NCBI GenBank assembly: GCA_003255065.1
Contig: QAOA01003028.1
Location: 884,351 to 948,350, forward strand
DNA: 64,000 nucleotides
From: Cercis canadensis
Taxonomy: Eukaryota > Streptophyta > Magnoliopsida > Fabales > Fabaceae
Reading direction: 5' to 3'
This document shows, one piece after another, positions 34,227 to 45,703 of this stretch. The first letter of the stretch is position 1. The number at the start of each line of letters is the position of its first letter. Both the position numbers and the translations under genes were made by a program. Below the pieces are notes generated by a model. It did not search any database. It saw only the letters and a program-made list of their open reading frames with translations, and was not told where the DNA came from.

Positions 34227-34633
34227 TAATAAAATATTAGTATTATTTCTCACTTTTTTTTTTTCTTGAAAACAAAGAATATCATTTAACTATGAATGTT
34301 TCTTAGCCAGATAAGGTTTTTAGAGTTCCTACTTTCTTGGGCATTTATATTAGGGAAGTATGCGATATCTTTATGATGTGTCAATATAACAACTGTTAAT
34401 GTGAAAAGTAATTAATCTTATTTATTAAAAGATAAACAATTAAAATTAAATATTTTTATATTAACAATTATTATGTTGTCACGTCATACCTCCTTGATAT
34501 GTGAGAAATGTTCGTAAAATATTAGTATTGTTTCTCACTTTTTATTTGAAAAGGAACAATATCATTTACTAGGAAATTGCCTTGGCAAGTTAAGGTTTTT
34601 GGAGTTGCTACTTTCTTGGGCATTTATATTATA
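34227..34633 (+). repeat. Diverged tandem duplication of about 287 bp, with MITE family B inside
   Basis: The segment starting AATATTAGTATTATTTCTCAC at about 34228 and ending GGGCATTTATATTA near 34352 recurs at about 34515-34632 with many differences. Between them lies a hairpin MITE of family B (34354-34510). No N is nearby, so this duplication looks genuine and old. Confidence 0.55.
34354..34510. repeat. Hairpin MITE, family B copy 2
   Basis: Inverted arms centred on AACTGTTAATGTGAAAAG and CAATTATTATGTTGTC. It shares core words and the GATATGTGAGAAA end with copies at 7020 and 48210. Confidence 0.6.
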
Positions 34634-36890
34634 ATTTCATGAGTGATGAATATGCAGTAAATATTTCTGAATTCGTCTTCAAATGGTATAAATATGATGA
34701 AAATTCCTTGCTAACTTCTTGGTGTGTTTTCTACGTATGTAAGGAATTTTCTGCTGAGAAAACTATGGTCCGTGGAAATAAGTTTCCATGGTACTATTAT
34801 TTCTCCTATTGTACTGCTAATATTTGCCTCCAAATCCCATATGAGACGCCTTCTAGCACAGACGTCAAGGAAACGATGAACGTGGTAGAGCAGTTATTCC
34901 ATTTTCAGCAAAGACCAGGCATTCTTAAAGGGTCAAAGACGCAATGACAAATTTCCCCACCATTTACCAAGTGATAAAAGTTAATATTATGTTTGGTTCT
35001 CTAATGGGAATGCCCTAGATTCACTTTTACCAAGTAACTTTTGATTTTAGGAAAAGAACAAGTGATTTTGTGTCCCGTTTGTAAGTGTTTAAATTAAGTT
35101 CTTTAAGGATTGATTTTGGAAAAAGGAAGCTATGGTTGTTTGTTAAATTAACGGATATAATGCACTTTAATTAAGTAATTATAAATTTAGGTTAATTTTA
35201 AAAGTATTTATAAAAATAGTCAATTTTTATCTTTAATACAGGTTTATGCATTTTTATCAAAATATGTCAAAATATTTAAGCGTTTTAAACGAAAAAATAT
35301 AGATATAGAAAATGTGTTTTATACAAAAAAAAAAAAAAAAAAAAANAATTTAATTAACTCTTTGAAAATGCATGGATCAAGGCCAATTTTTTTTTTAAAA
35401 GAAGCATGGATCTCTGGAATGATGTCAAAACTACTAAGCTATCCAAACTGTCAACATCTGGCCCCACCGCCCTAAATATTTAATCTCTGACTTGTACACT
35501 TTTTTCCTTAAATTTTTCTTAAAAACAATGCTACGTGTTGTCAGCAGTTAGGCTAACATCATCTTGTCAGCAGTTAGGCTAGAGGCTAGATTGGTTTGAG
35601 TTTAAACTCAACCCAAACCTAATTCAATAATTTTTTTAAACTTCACAATTCAAATCAACCCAAACCACAAGACTTATGATTTGACCAAACTAAACAATGA
35701 AAAGTTAATTTGGGTTAGGTTGGTTTCTCAGTTTGAGACAAAGTTATGTAAAAATTCTTAAAATAAGAATATTTTAAAAATTTAAATAGCAAAAACAAAT
35801 ATGGTATGGATAAGTTTATACTTCTAAAAGAAATAAGAAAACATATCAAAATTGTAGAAGAATTGAAAATAATATTTATAGAAGAGTTGAAAAAAAGAAT
35901 AGAAGAAGAGAAAAAAATGTAGACATGTGGAATGATAGAATGGGAGAGAACCAAAAGAGGTACTGTATTTTTACTAAAGCTATTTAGAAGTTTTATTGCA
36001 GAAATTTATTAAGATTAATTAAAATCAAAGAGTCATATTTAAAATGGATTGATGTTTCAAATTTTAATTTTATGATGATATTGATTCATTTCATATATTA
36101 TATAATATATTTATTTAAAAAAATAAAAATAAATAATTGAGTTAAATTGAATGAGATTGATTTACTATTTTTGCTAACCCAAACTCAACTCAACCCAATA
36201 TTTACTAAATTTTTTTAACTCAACCTAACCCATATAAAAATTTAAACCAAATCAATCCATCAGTTAAGTTTGGGTTGATCAATTTGGTCGTGTTCATTTG
36301 GGTTTCGAACAACCCTACTTTGAGGTTATCTAAAGTTCTCTTGCTCGCTTGATATATGTAGACCCACCCATTTCATGGAAAATGTGTAAACTAAAATATT
36401 TTCTCCATAGAAAACTTTTCACATGGAAAACGAAAGCAATTAGTAATTGAGCAGCCGCAGATCTCACTTCCGAGAAACTACTAAAAGTAACTAAAACACA
36501 TCTTAATTTTCTCTTTCTTAATTCCTACCCAATAAGACTTAGTCAACCACTCATTCTCAAACAATCAACAGCATCACCGAAGAAAGACTCTTCTTCCAGG
36601 AAACAAAATCCAAACAAAAATAGACAAAGAGAAAGCAGGCCCGCCTGACCCACCACTTTTCGAATTGACCCATCTCAATAAAACTCCTTATATATATTGG
36701 AAGAATAAGAAAATAGGAAATTTCCTCGGACTTTGTCACGAAATGACCCTTTCTCTTCCATTTGCTATTTTGTCCATTTCCACCTTCCTCCACATTCCGG
36801 CAACTTCCTGCACCCTTCAGTGCCGACCCATTTTCATGGCTTCAACTCTTCAACATTCAATGTTCAGATTCGTTCAATGTTCAGATTCGA
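34634..36890. other. Intergenic region upstream of the CML gene
   Basis: An open frame at 34639-34947 (102 aa) has no recognisable motif and is not supported as a gene. Around 35590-36325 there are many 'CAACCCAAACC' words, and the right end read on the minus strand is TAGGGTTGTTCGAAACCC, suggesting a decayed hAT-like element. An N within poly-A is at 35346. Confidence 0.4.
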
Positions 36891-36906
36891 GGATCAAGCC
36901 AAGTCC

Positions 36907-36921
36907 AATAAATATATATAG
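36907..36921 (+). promoter_or_regulatory. TATA box of the CML gene
   Basis: AATAAATATATATAG is followed 25-40 bp later by a C/A-rich stretch suited to a start site. This would give a leader of roughly 90-120 nt before the ATG choices at 37036 and 37063. Confidence 0.45.
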
Positions 36922-37035
36922 CCAACCCATCCCTTCCTTCCATTCCAAGCAAAACCAAACAAACTAGCAACTTCAATATTCATTGGTCCTCCTTGGCTGA
37001 ATAACAAACAATTCAACAATTTAACATCTCAAGCT

Positions 37036-37650
37036 ATGTTTCAACTTCATTTCCTCATTACAATGGAGAAGACATCACACAGCGATAAGCCCTCCACTTC
37101 TTCTCCCTTGTTTGGTTTGGTGGATCTCTTCCATTACGGTTCAGTTTTCAATAAAGTACAGAGCTTTTTCTCAATTTTTTCGTTTTTTCTTCTGTCCCAT
37201 GTTTATTCTGGGAACTCAAAGATTAGAGGGGAGAAGCAGATTTCAGAATCTGAGTTGAGCCACAGAGAGAGGTTGCTCCATGGGAGTGGAGAAGATGATG
37301 GAAAGCTTGGGAGGGAAGAGGTGAAAATGGTGATGGAAAAGTTGGGATTTTTTTGCAGCCCAGAAAGCGAGGAACTTGAGGAGCGGTATGTGTTCAATGA
37401 ACTCTCTGGTCTGTTTGAAGAGCAGGAACCAAGCTTGGAGGAGGTGAAGCAAGCTTTTGATGTGTTTGATGAGAACAGAGATGGGGTAATTGATGCCGGG
37501 GAGTTGCAGAGAGTTCTCTGTCTATTGGGTGTGAAGGAAGCAATGGAACTGGAGAACTGCCAGAAAATGATCAGCAACTTCGACAAGAATAGAGATGGAA
37601 TAATAGATTTCAAGGAATTTGTAAAAATTATGGAGAACAGCTTCGGCTGA
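37036..37650 (+). CDS. CML45: Calmodulin-like Ca2+-binding protein, CML45/CML46 type
   Basis: Intronless, 204 aa from the first ATG. A second Met at residue 10 (37063), starting MEKTSHSDKPS, may be the true start. A hydrophobic segment at about residues 42-56 could anchor or target the protein. Two canonical EF-hand loops are visible, D145-E156 (DENRDGVIDAGE) and D183-E194 (DKNRDGIIDFKE), forming the C-terminal lobe. An upstream loop (GSGEDDGKLGRE, 83-94) lacks the Asp at position 1 and is probably non-binding. This two-EF layout with a long N-terminal extension fits CML45/CML46 rather than classical calmodulin. It lies between a CDF-type gene and a DYW PPR gene, the same company as Arabidopsis CML45. 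The symbol could equally be CML46, as the two are recent paralogues there. Confidence 0.85.
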   Translation: MFQLHFLITMEKTSHSDKPSTSSPLFGLVDLFHYGSVFNKVQSFFSIFSFFLLSHVYSGNSKIRGEKQISESELSHRERLLHGSGEDDGKLGREEVKMVMEKLGFFCSPESEELEERYVFNELSGLFEEQEPSLEEVKQAFDVFDENRDGVIDAGELQRVLCLLGVKEAMELENCQKMISNFDKNRDGIIDFKEFVKIMENSFG

Positions 37651-37896
37651 TCTTTTTGTCCATTTGTTAAAGGATTTATGAAATATTAATAATTTGATAT
37701 ATTTTTAATTTAAGTTTCTGCCTCTTATTACTGTTAGTTTTTATAAAATTCACATTTATGTAAGATAATCATCAACATTAAATTCCATGGGATTGAAAAT
37801 AAATTACTTTCGGAATTGCAAGTCTCAGCAGTCATAACCTACAATATCTACTTGAGATGGCCACAAGTCTATGACTGAAAAAAACTTACCAAATTG

Positions 37897-40026
37897 TTAC
37901 CAGTGATCCGAGCAAGTACAACGACCATCTTGAAAATGATGAAAACGGTTAACATCTCTAACAATTATCAGCCTATTTGTGACCTTCGTAATTAGTTTTA
38001 CAGCAGTGTGGCAATCATCACACATCCTAAGGTTTTTTAATACACGAATGGGTGCTGGTGAAGGTATTTTCATGAGGCCATATGCTATAGCCAGCTTTTC
38101 ACTGTGATAACTAAGATTATCTTCCTTCTGTTCATCTTCCACATCATGCAGCACACCAGCAATATCTGGTACATATCCCATTGGCTTAATCATTGCCAAC
38201 AACTGTTTGACCTTCTCATAGATCTGAATAGACTCTGGATGGTTGCTGCCTTCTGAAGCGAAGACATGGACGTCATTTCTTATCTCTAGCCAACTTACTC
38301 CAGGTTCCTTCTTGATGTTCCTTTCCCTCATCAATTTCCGAATGTTCACAACTCCATCCCAACTCCTTGCCTTGGCATACATATTTGATAACAATGTATA
38401 AGTTCCCACATCATGAGGATCCATCTGTATGACAGATTCTGCAATTCGTTTCCCTAAGCCATAATTTCGTTGAACATGACAAGCATTAAGCAAAGTACGC
38501 CAGGCAACAACATCCCACTTGACCTGCGTTGTCTTCATGAAGTTCTCAGCTTCATCAAGTAGACCAGCCCTGCTCAAAAGCGCAACTATACAGGTGTAAT
38601 GCTCCAATCCAGGTTCAATCTCAAATTTTTGCATTAATTGATTCAAATAGTAGAACCCTTCTTGTACAAGAGACAAATGAGCACAAGCAGAAAGAACCCC
38701 AAGAAAGGTTATGTGGTTTGGAAATTCTCCGGCAGACATCATGTCTTTGAACACCAGTAAAGCCTTTTTACCAAGGCCATGATGGGAGTACCCACAGATC
38801 ATAGCATTCCAGGAGATGGTATCTCGATTTATCATCTCTGAGAACACATCATATGCTGAATCAATGTTGCCACTCTTGGAATACATATTTATTAAAGCAT
38901 TCCTTACATTGATATGTTTCTTGAAACCTGATTTCTTAACCTGAGCATGTAATAGTTCACCATATCTCAGTGCTGCCAAACCTGCACAAGCATAAAGCAA
39001 AACAGCAAAAGTGTAATCATTTGGCAGAATATTCTCAAGTTCCATACTTGTAAAAAGATTCAATGTTTCCTCAAAGTATCCATTCTGCAAGTAAGCAGTC
39101 ATGAGTGCTGTCCACGCAACCACATTCCGATTTTGCATGCTATCAAACGCTTTTCTTGCATTCAGAACTTGACCACATTTCCCATACATGTCTATCATTT
39201 TGCTAATTACAAAGAAATCAAACTGTAGTCCAGCTTTCAACATTTGGGCATGAATTTGCAAACCTAATTGCAAGTCTCTAATCTGAGCACAAAGGCTGAA
39301 GACACTGACATATGTAACATTATCCCAGTATACACATTCATCCACCAACCTTGACAAAACTTCTGTAGCTTCTCTTCTACACCCAGATTCCACAAGTGCA
39401 TTCAAGATAGAGTTATAAGAAAAAATATCATACCCAGGCACCATATCCAAAATCAACATTGCAGATTCAACATGAAAGCACCTTGAATACATGTGAATAA
39501 GTGCATTCTTCACATACTGATGAAATAACAATCCGGACTTCAACAAATATCCATGACACTGCTTGCCCTCTTCGACTCTCCTACCATCTGAACAACAAGA
39601 AAGAACAGTGGTAAATATATATTCATTGAGGCATGAGTTATCCAATGAAACCAGAGCCTTGAATAATCGAAGAACTTCCAAATCGTCCCCCTTATGCAAA
39701 TATCCTGCCATCAAAGCACTCCAAGAAACCACATTTCTCTTGGGCATTTTGTCAAACAACCTTCGAGCAATTGGTACATGATCACATTTGACATATAAAT
39801 TGATCAATGAATTTTTTAAAGCTATATCACACTCTTTTGAGGTCTGATTCCTAATAACCAACTGGGCATGAATAATTTTACCAAATTTTAGGTTCTTAGT
39901 ATCAGCAGAGACTTTCAAAAGCTTAACAAGGTCTTCAAGGAAGTACGATAAACAACTGAGTTTAAACAGAGATGGCAGGTAGCTACAAAGAGTGGGTTTC
40001 ACTGGTGGTGGCTTTACAGCAAGCAT
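37897..40026 (-). CDS. EMB2744: PLS-DYW pentatricopeptide repeat protein, EMB2744-like
   Basis: Intronless ORF of 709 aa on the strand opposite the CML gene, converging with only 246 bp between the two stops. Repeated PPR motifs run from about residue 65 to 560 (for example 'DIALKNSLINLYVKCDHVPIA' and 'NVVSWSALMAGYLHKGDDLEV'). E/E+ motifs follow, then a DYW deaminase domain with HxE in YHSEKLAIAYGL and CxxCH in MCDDCHTAVKL. The final tripeptide is DHW instead of DYW, a natural variant. The expected role is site-specific C-to-U editing of plastid or mitochondrial RNA. The N-terminus (MLAVKPPPVKPTLCSYLPS) is compatible with an organelle transit peptide. I assign EMB2744 mainly by position next to a CML45-type gene, as I recall for At5g39680; the sequence match was not tested. 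Confidence 0.88.
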   Translation of the reverse strand: MLAVKPPPVKPTLCSYLPSLFKLSCLSYFLEDLVKLLKVSADTKNLKFGKIIHAQLVIRNQTSKECDIALKNSLINLYVKCDHVPIARRLFDKMPKRNVVSWSALMAGYLHKGDDLEVLRLFKALVSLDNSCLNEYIFTTVLSCCSDGRRVEEGKQCHGYLLKSGLLFHQYVKNALIHMYSRCFHVESAMLILDMVPGYDIFSYNSILNALVESGCRREATEVLSRLVDECVYWDNVTYVSVFSLCAQIRDLQLGLQIHAQMLKAGLQFDFFVISKMIDMYGKCGQVLNARKAFDSMQNRNVVAWTALMTAYLQNGYFEETLNLFTSMELENILPNDYTFAVLLYACAGLAALRYGELLHAQVKKSGFKKHINVRNALINMYSKSGNIDSAYDVFSEMINRDTISWNAMICGYSHHGLGKKALLVFKDMMSAGEFPNHITFLGVLSACAHLSLVQEGFYYLNQLMQKFEIEPGLEHYTCIVALLSRAGLLDEAENFMKTTQVKWDVVAWRTLLNACHVQRNYGLGKRIAESVIQMDPHDVGTYTLLSNMYAKARSWDGVVNIRKLMRERNIKKEPGVSWLEIRNDVHVFASEGSNHPESIQIYEKVKQLLAMIKPMGYVPDIAGVLHDVEDEQKEDNLSYHSEKLAIAYGLMKIPSPAPIRVLKNLRMCDDCHTAVKLITKVTNRLIIVRDVNRFHHFQDGRCTCSDHW

Positions 40027-41535
40027 TGGTTTGGATTTTATAGTTTAAGTCTGTAAGGTGGTTTTCCCACAATCTCCATTCAGTCACATTAGAACACGCT
40101 TGTAGAGCTGGAAAAGAGTTGAGTGGGGTCGAAAAAATTGCACTTTTTCGTGACTGTGCCGAGCTACACATTCAGCTGAAAGTCTGGAAAGGCGTTCAGT
40201 GCGATCAGTTCAGAGCGTCTACAGCTCAATAAGCTAATGAAGAACAGAGCAAAAGAAAGGAAAAAAGTTTCTGAGTAAGAAGAAGAAAGAAGTAATTCAT
40301 AAGTTTATGGCTGCAAGCCTGCAACAGGAAAAGGAAATGAGAAAAGAGAGGAATGGAGGAAGAAGCAGAAAACGAAGAAGGAATAGTTGTAGGCGCCTAC
40401 GAATCATTACCTTCAAATGGGTTTAGCACTCTTCAATTATTGAAGCCACCGTCAGGGTTTATCTTTGCAAGAGCGGGGGTTTATGGTTTTCTCCTCTTTT
40501 TGTTTTAATAATTTGAAAATAATGAAAATCACAAAAAAGTATTCCTAAGTTTTTTCTTAGGGAAGTATTCCCAATTTTTTTATATTAAAATATATTCCCA
40601 AGTTTTAAACTTGGGATAAGGCCACAAGGGTAGAGAAATTTAAATATCTCATAAAATAATTAAAATATTTTGTATTATATAATTATTTTTTATATTTAAA
40701 GATACATTAAATAAAATAATTATATATTTTTATAAAAATAATGATATATTTTATATATAATAACTACATATAAAAATAAATTATTCATTAATTTAAAAAA
40801 TTATTTTTAAAATATGAAAAAATTTTAGTCCCTTTTTTCCAAGTTCTAATTTCTAAACGTTGAAAAATTTACCAAATTTTTTTTTTTATTATTGAAAACA
40901 AAAAAAATTAAATTAAAAGAACGAAACGGTTTCTGCTCACTCTCAAAGCCGCCCCCGTTGAAGCTGTTACCAGTTACCGCCATCAAGTTCAGCGCAGTGC
41001 AGAACTCCGCTATTCGCCAGTGTCACCTCCGAGGTGAAAGCTCTTCTATTTATCTATTTGTCTTTCGTTTTCATTTTGATTTTCCTTCTGTTAATTTGGT
41101 GATGAATAGCTGCCTTATAAAGCATGCATATCCCTCTCTTTCTCTGCTCTTTTCGATCTCTGTCTCCTAGGTAATGGTGCTCCTGTGTAGCTATGCTGAG
41201 CTCCTTAATCACTATCTAATTTGATATTGAGACGTTCAACTATTGATTCAATGTCAATTATTCTGAAATCTTGAAGAAAGTTTATTACTAAACGAACTTG
41301 GGGTTTCCCACATTTTTAGAATCATTTTACCCCTGTTGCGAGTGACCTTTCTCAACCCACCCCAGACTCCTTGTATCTTCCTCTTGCTGCAGGAAGGAGG
41401 CACTAATCAAAATGAAATTTTTTTATTTAACTCTGAGAATAAGCCCATTTAATCTTTGATTTGTTTGTGATATTATAGCATATGACTTGTATTTTATGAT
41501 TTCCTCATGTAAATGTAGAAGCAAAGCGTGGGATA
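40027..41535. other. Divergent promoter region between the PPR and lipoate-ligase genes
   Basis: The two genes are head to head. The segment holds an AT-rich block (about 40500-40900) and then a less AT-rich part around 40920-41040. The latter may be an untranslated first exon of the ligase, since CTCCGAG/GTGAAAGC near 41031 looks like a splice donor. No separate coding frame is supported. Confidence 0.45.
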
Positions 41536-44256
41536 ATGGCCGTCATGGGTAAAGTAAGAGAAGCAGGGGCTCCATTAATGAAGTTGATTAGATTGAAAGG
41601 ACTACCTATTTTGCAGCAATTGCATCTGGAGGAACGACTGCTTCGAACTAGTTCAGATAATTGGTGCCTTATTAACGATGGAACCGATGCCCCTGCCATT
41701 GTAATGGGCTTGTCTGGGTATTTTGTTTCACTTTTTCTATAAACATCCCCGATATTTGAGCATCAAGTTCTGGTTGTCAGCATATTCCCGTGCCAGATAT
41801 GTTTTCCTTGGAATTTGTGTGTTGTGCAATTTGATGTTTGAAGTTGATTCACTTGCTTATACATAGAAAAGAAGTTTAGTTTGAGTTTAAGAATGTGATG
41901 AATATGTATTGATGATTTTTTTTTCCCTATCTTTTCTTGATTGTATACCGTTTTACTGTCTAAATGACGTACTTGAATCATCCAACATTGAAAAAAGAAA
42001 AAAATGTTGGAATACATCGTTGGTCTTTTTTTTTTTCCTATTTATTTTTGTTACTTCCCTGATCACTTGTTGATTTTCCCCATTTATGCATAAGGAGGAG
42101 GAAATGTAATTTTCTCCTTTCTTGTCCCTTTTTTTTTCCTCTTTGTGGTCTCTCTCTTGGTAATAATAAGCAAGGGAAGAAAAAACTTAATTTCAATGTG
42201 GATACTCTACATAGGAAAGTTTCACAACTTGTTGAAGTCAAGTCTGTGTTGCGAGACCAGATTCCCATCATCAGAAGGTTTACTGGGGGAGGCACTGTTG
42301 TTGTTGACCATGGCACTATATTTGTTACTCTCATATGTAATAAAGATGCTGTTTCTGATGTGCAACCTTTTCCCCGCTCCATCATGTCATGGAGTGGTCT
42401 ATTATACAGTGAAGTTTTTGAAGGACTTGGTGATTTCCGTCTCCGTGAGAATGGTACATAGATTGAGCCCTGCTTCAATATGCTTTTTGCGATGTTTTCA
42501 GGACCCATCTACTACTCTTATATGTGTCAAAAGCACAGAAGATTGATAGAGTCATTTGTGCGGTTTGCATTTTTATCACATGCTCCACTTAGATCCAAGA
42601 AGGAAAACTTTAATGATTTTGGTTCTGAATAGTAGATTATACACATAACTTTGTGTTTGTGAAAGACATCAATTATAATAATGTTTTCCTTTATCTGTTT
42701 TTCTTGCTTGCAATGGATGCATATTATAAGTTATATTTTGAGCTGCAATTTCATAGTGACAATTCTCTGCTCAACAGGTTTTTTTTTTTCCTTAAATTTG
42801 AATATGCAACAACCACTTTGCTCAATAATATTGTACAATGCATGCAAAACTCAATTCTTATGTTGTTCTGTCCTTTTACATGTGTTCGGCATTTTTGATT
42901 CTCTCTTTGGACGTACCCTTGTTAACAACTTCTGATGGGATTCTTGTTTCTNATTGTAAGTTATATTTTGAGCTGCAATTTCATAGTGACAATTCTCTGC
43001 TCAACAGGTTTTTTTTTTTTCCTTAAATTTGAATATGCAACAACCACTTTGCTCAATAATATTGTACAATGCATGCAAAACTCAATTCTTATGTTGTTCT
43101 GTCCTTTTACATGTGTTCGGCATTTTTGATTCTCTCTTTGGACGTACCCTTGTTAACAACTTCTGATGGGATTCTTGTTTCTTCTGTGCTCACAGATTAT
43201 GTATTTGGTAATCACAAGTTTGGTGGAAATGCTCAATCTATAACCAAGCAGCGGTGGGTACACCACACATCTTTTTTGTGGGATTATGAGGTCGAGAACA
43301 TGTCCTACCTCAAGTTACCAGCAAAGGCTCCTGAGTACCGATTAGTAAGCCTATAGCTTTTAATTCTTTTCTCCGAAATTTCCTAATGTTTTTAGTTCCT
43401 CATTATTCTGTAGAATTGTTTTGTTCTTCAAATTCTAATTTTTCCGGTCAGGTATTCTTAGTTTTGGATTAGGCACAATGTGGTCCCTATCTTTAGGAGC
43501 CTTTGTGTAATGAAGTTCCCTATCATAGCTCCCTTTTGCTTATCCTTGAAAAAAGATGTGGTAATGGAAAATTGACTTGCATGCTAACACGTTGGGATCT
43601 GTTCAGCCCTCCATAGGAACAGGGGCTAAACCATACCCAATTAGAGTAACTGAAAAAGAAACTAAATCCTGGTGGACAAAAATGCATTTCCTTAGATACT
43701 GAGGGAGCAAAGGTATATATTTTAACTACATTGATACATGCATCAAATTCAGTACGAAGTGCACAACAAATTATTGAGATGTTCTAGAAAATTTAGATTG
43801 CATATCAGATCGGGTTTCTTGGTGGTAGCGACAATAACATCACTTTGAAGGTTTTAATTTTGGCCATATTTTCTTATGTGCTGCTAGTGTGTATGTGTAT
43901 ATTTTGGATGTATGTCCTTGTCTTCAGATTTCAACCTTTATAGGAAATTAGACTGTCATGTCTTATTTGAATTGTTTATCCATTTGTGTTCACAATTAGG
44001 TTTCTACAATTCTATGGTGCAGGCAAGAGGCCACATGGATTTTGTATGTCGAATGAAGGAGTATTTGCCAAGATCAGAGTTTATAGAGAGAACCATTGGG
44101 GCAATTGGAGCCCATTTTTCTGTGAAATCTATTAGCTTGGAGGCCATAGATCTCCCCTCTGCTTCTGAATTTGTTCCTAGTACTAGGCTTCTCACAGAGC
44201 AGGAAATTCAGGAAACTTGCATTACCTCACTTGAGAACATGAGATTGACTTCATGA
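41536..44256 (+). CDS. LPLA: Lipoate-protein ligase (biotin/lipoate A/B ligase family)
   Basis: Four exons: 41536-41717, 42215-42453, 43196-43344 and 44023-44256. All have GT/AG borders, and they join in frame to 267 aa. The lipoate-binding signature RFTGGGTVVVD begins at R82, and the ligase lysine motif GNHKFGGNAQ is at 145-154 (K148). The text IVMGLSGKVSQL across the first intron fits the family. It resembles Arabidopsis At3g29010, the mitochondrial lipoate-protein ligase. Such enzymes attach lipoate, or transfer the octanoyl/lipoyl group, to GDC-H and 2-oxoacid dehydrogenase E2 subunits. The N-terminus is short, with few acidic residues, and could be a presequence. The third-exon acceptor is preceded by a 229-bp duplicated segment around an N; exon 3 itself is not duplicated, so the coding prediction stands. 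Confidence 0.9.
42723..43182. repeat. 229/230-bp direct duplication around a single N inside intron 2 of the lipoate ligase
   Basis: 42723-42951 and 42953-43182 differ by one base (ATTATAAG/ATTGTAAG) and one T in a homopolymer, with the N at 42952 between them. The duplication ends 13 bp before the exon 3 acceptor. Most simply an assembly overlap left unmerged, so the true intron is about 230 bp shorter. Confidence 0.85.
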
Positions 44257-45703
44257 ATGATGATAGAGACTAGCAAAATATTACAAGGTAAACAGCCTAC
44301 AGGTCAGAGAGAATTCATCCATGGGGGTGAATTGAGGATGCAACTGTTGATGTTGCTTTGAGTTAAGTGCTTACAAAGTTTGGCTGCAGTGTCCTGAATA
44401 TTGTTGTCTATTCCATTCTTTTGAGCATAGTTTGTTCTTAGTGATGATTTTAGACCGAAAATTTGTCTCTTTTTTTTTGTTCAAAAAAATTTGATGTCTT
44501 CAGTCGCAGATATGTAGATTATTTCCTTTTTATATACAACAGTTTTTTCCCCCTAATTTGTCTTTAGATTATTTTCTTTCTTTTATTGTGACATTAAAGC
44601 TTCTTACTTAAGTAATATGAGCTTTTTTATTTTATTTTTATTGTAGCATTATTTCATTCTATTGCACAACTCTTAGAATTGAAAGTTGATAGTAGGCTCG
44701 CTGATATAGTTAACTAGTTGGCATCTACATGTGGTGTATATGTGTCAGTGCCAAATCATAAATAAAGGCACATCAGCAATAGCATTACTGTTTAGTGGGG
44801 ATAATGGAAGAAAGAAATTATATTTAATTTTAATTGTTCCCATCAAATAACCAGAAGATAACTCTAATTTATTTGAAACTAGATAGGGACTAATTTATAT
44901 CGGGTTGACAAATCGTAGAGGGAGCAAATGTGCAATCAACCCAAAAAAATTAAATAATAATGAAATGCTTAATGTTACTATTATTTTAAGCTATCTGATT
45001 TATAATAATTTTTTTAAATAAATCATTTATATAATTAATCCGGACATATTCTTGGAAATAAAAAATAATAATTAAGTTGTATCTAGAAATTCAAATACTA
45101 AATGTTGAGGTTATCTAATTAAAATTTTTATCATGTAATTAAAATAATAAATACTTCTATTCATATAATTCCTTAAAAGTTATCTTTGATCTTTTCTAAC
45201 ATGTATGGAGAGATGGAAATTAGCTTAAGGTCCTCAATCTTTTTAGAAGAATCTTGGATTGGATTAGTTATGCACTTATGCTATGTATGTTTATGTTACC
45301 TTTGATATTTTCGGTCTATCATATTATAATTTTTTTTTTTTTTATTGGGATTTATATTTTGGAAACCCTTCACGTAGTCAGAGACTTGGGAATCAAACGT
45401 TGTTACACAAGAATCTGATTTTTATGCGTATTGAATTGGAAAGTCGAATCTGAATTCAATTCCATTACAATCATAGACATAGGTCGTGTAGAAAAAGTTA
45501 ACGAAAATTAATAATAATACCCTTTTTTTTTCCTTCCCTTTGTGGGTGATCTTGAAGACTAGATCAACCCTAATCCTTTTTGATAAGGACTGCTCCTTCC
45601 TTGGCAATCACGTAATTAATTAAGTTCTGAGTCCAACAAACGGCGTACACTTTTTGTTGTTGTTGGTTTCATACATAACGCAGGAGTTGCCTCTACTTAT
45701 CTA
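44257..45703. other. Intergenic region between lipoate ligase and F-box gene
   Basis: Probable 3' UTR of the ligase, then AT-rich DNA with poly-T tracts. In Arabidopsis I recall a MYB gene following the ligase; I see no MYB repeat here on either strand. Confidence 0.5.

Noticed and set aside
34639-34947. 102-aa frame as a gene
   Set aside because: No motif recognised and it lies next to a decayed duplication; base composition is like the surrounding intergenic DNA.
42653-43129. Frames within the lipoate-ligase intron
   Set aside because: They are the duplicated intron segment around an N and lack motifs; splicing of the ligase explains the region.
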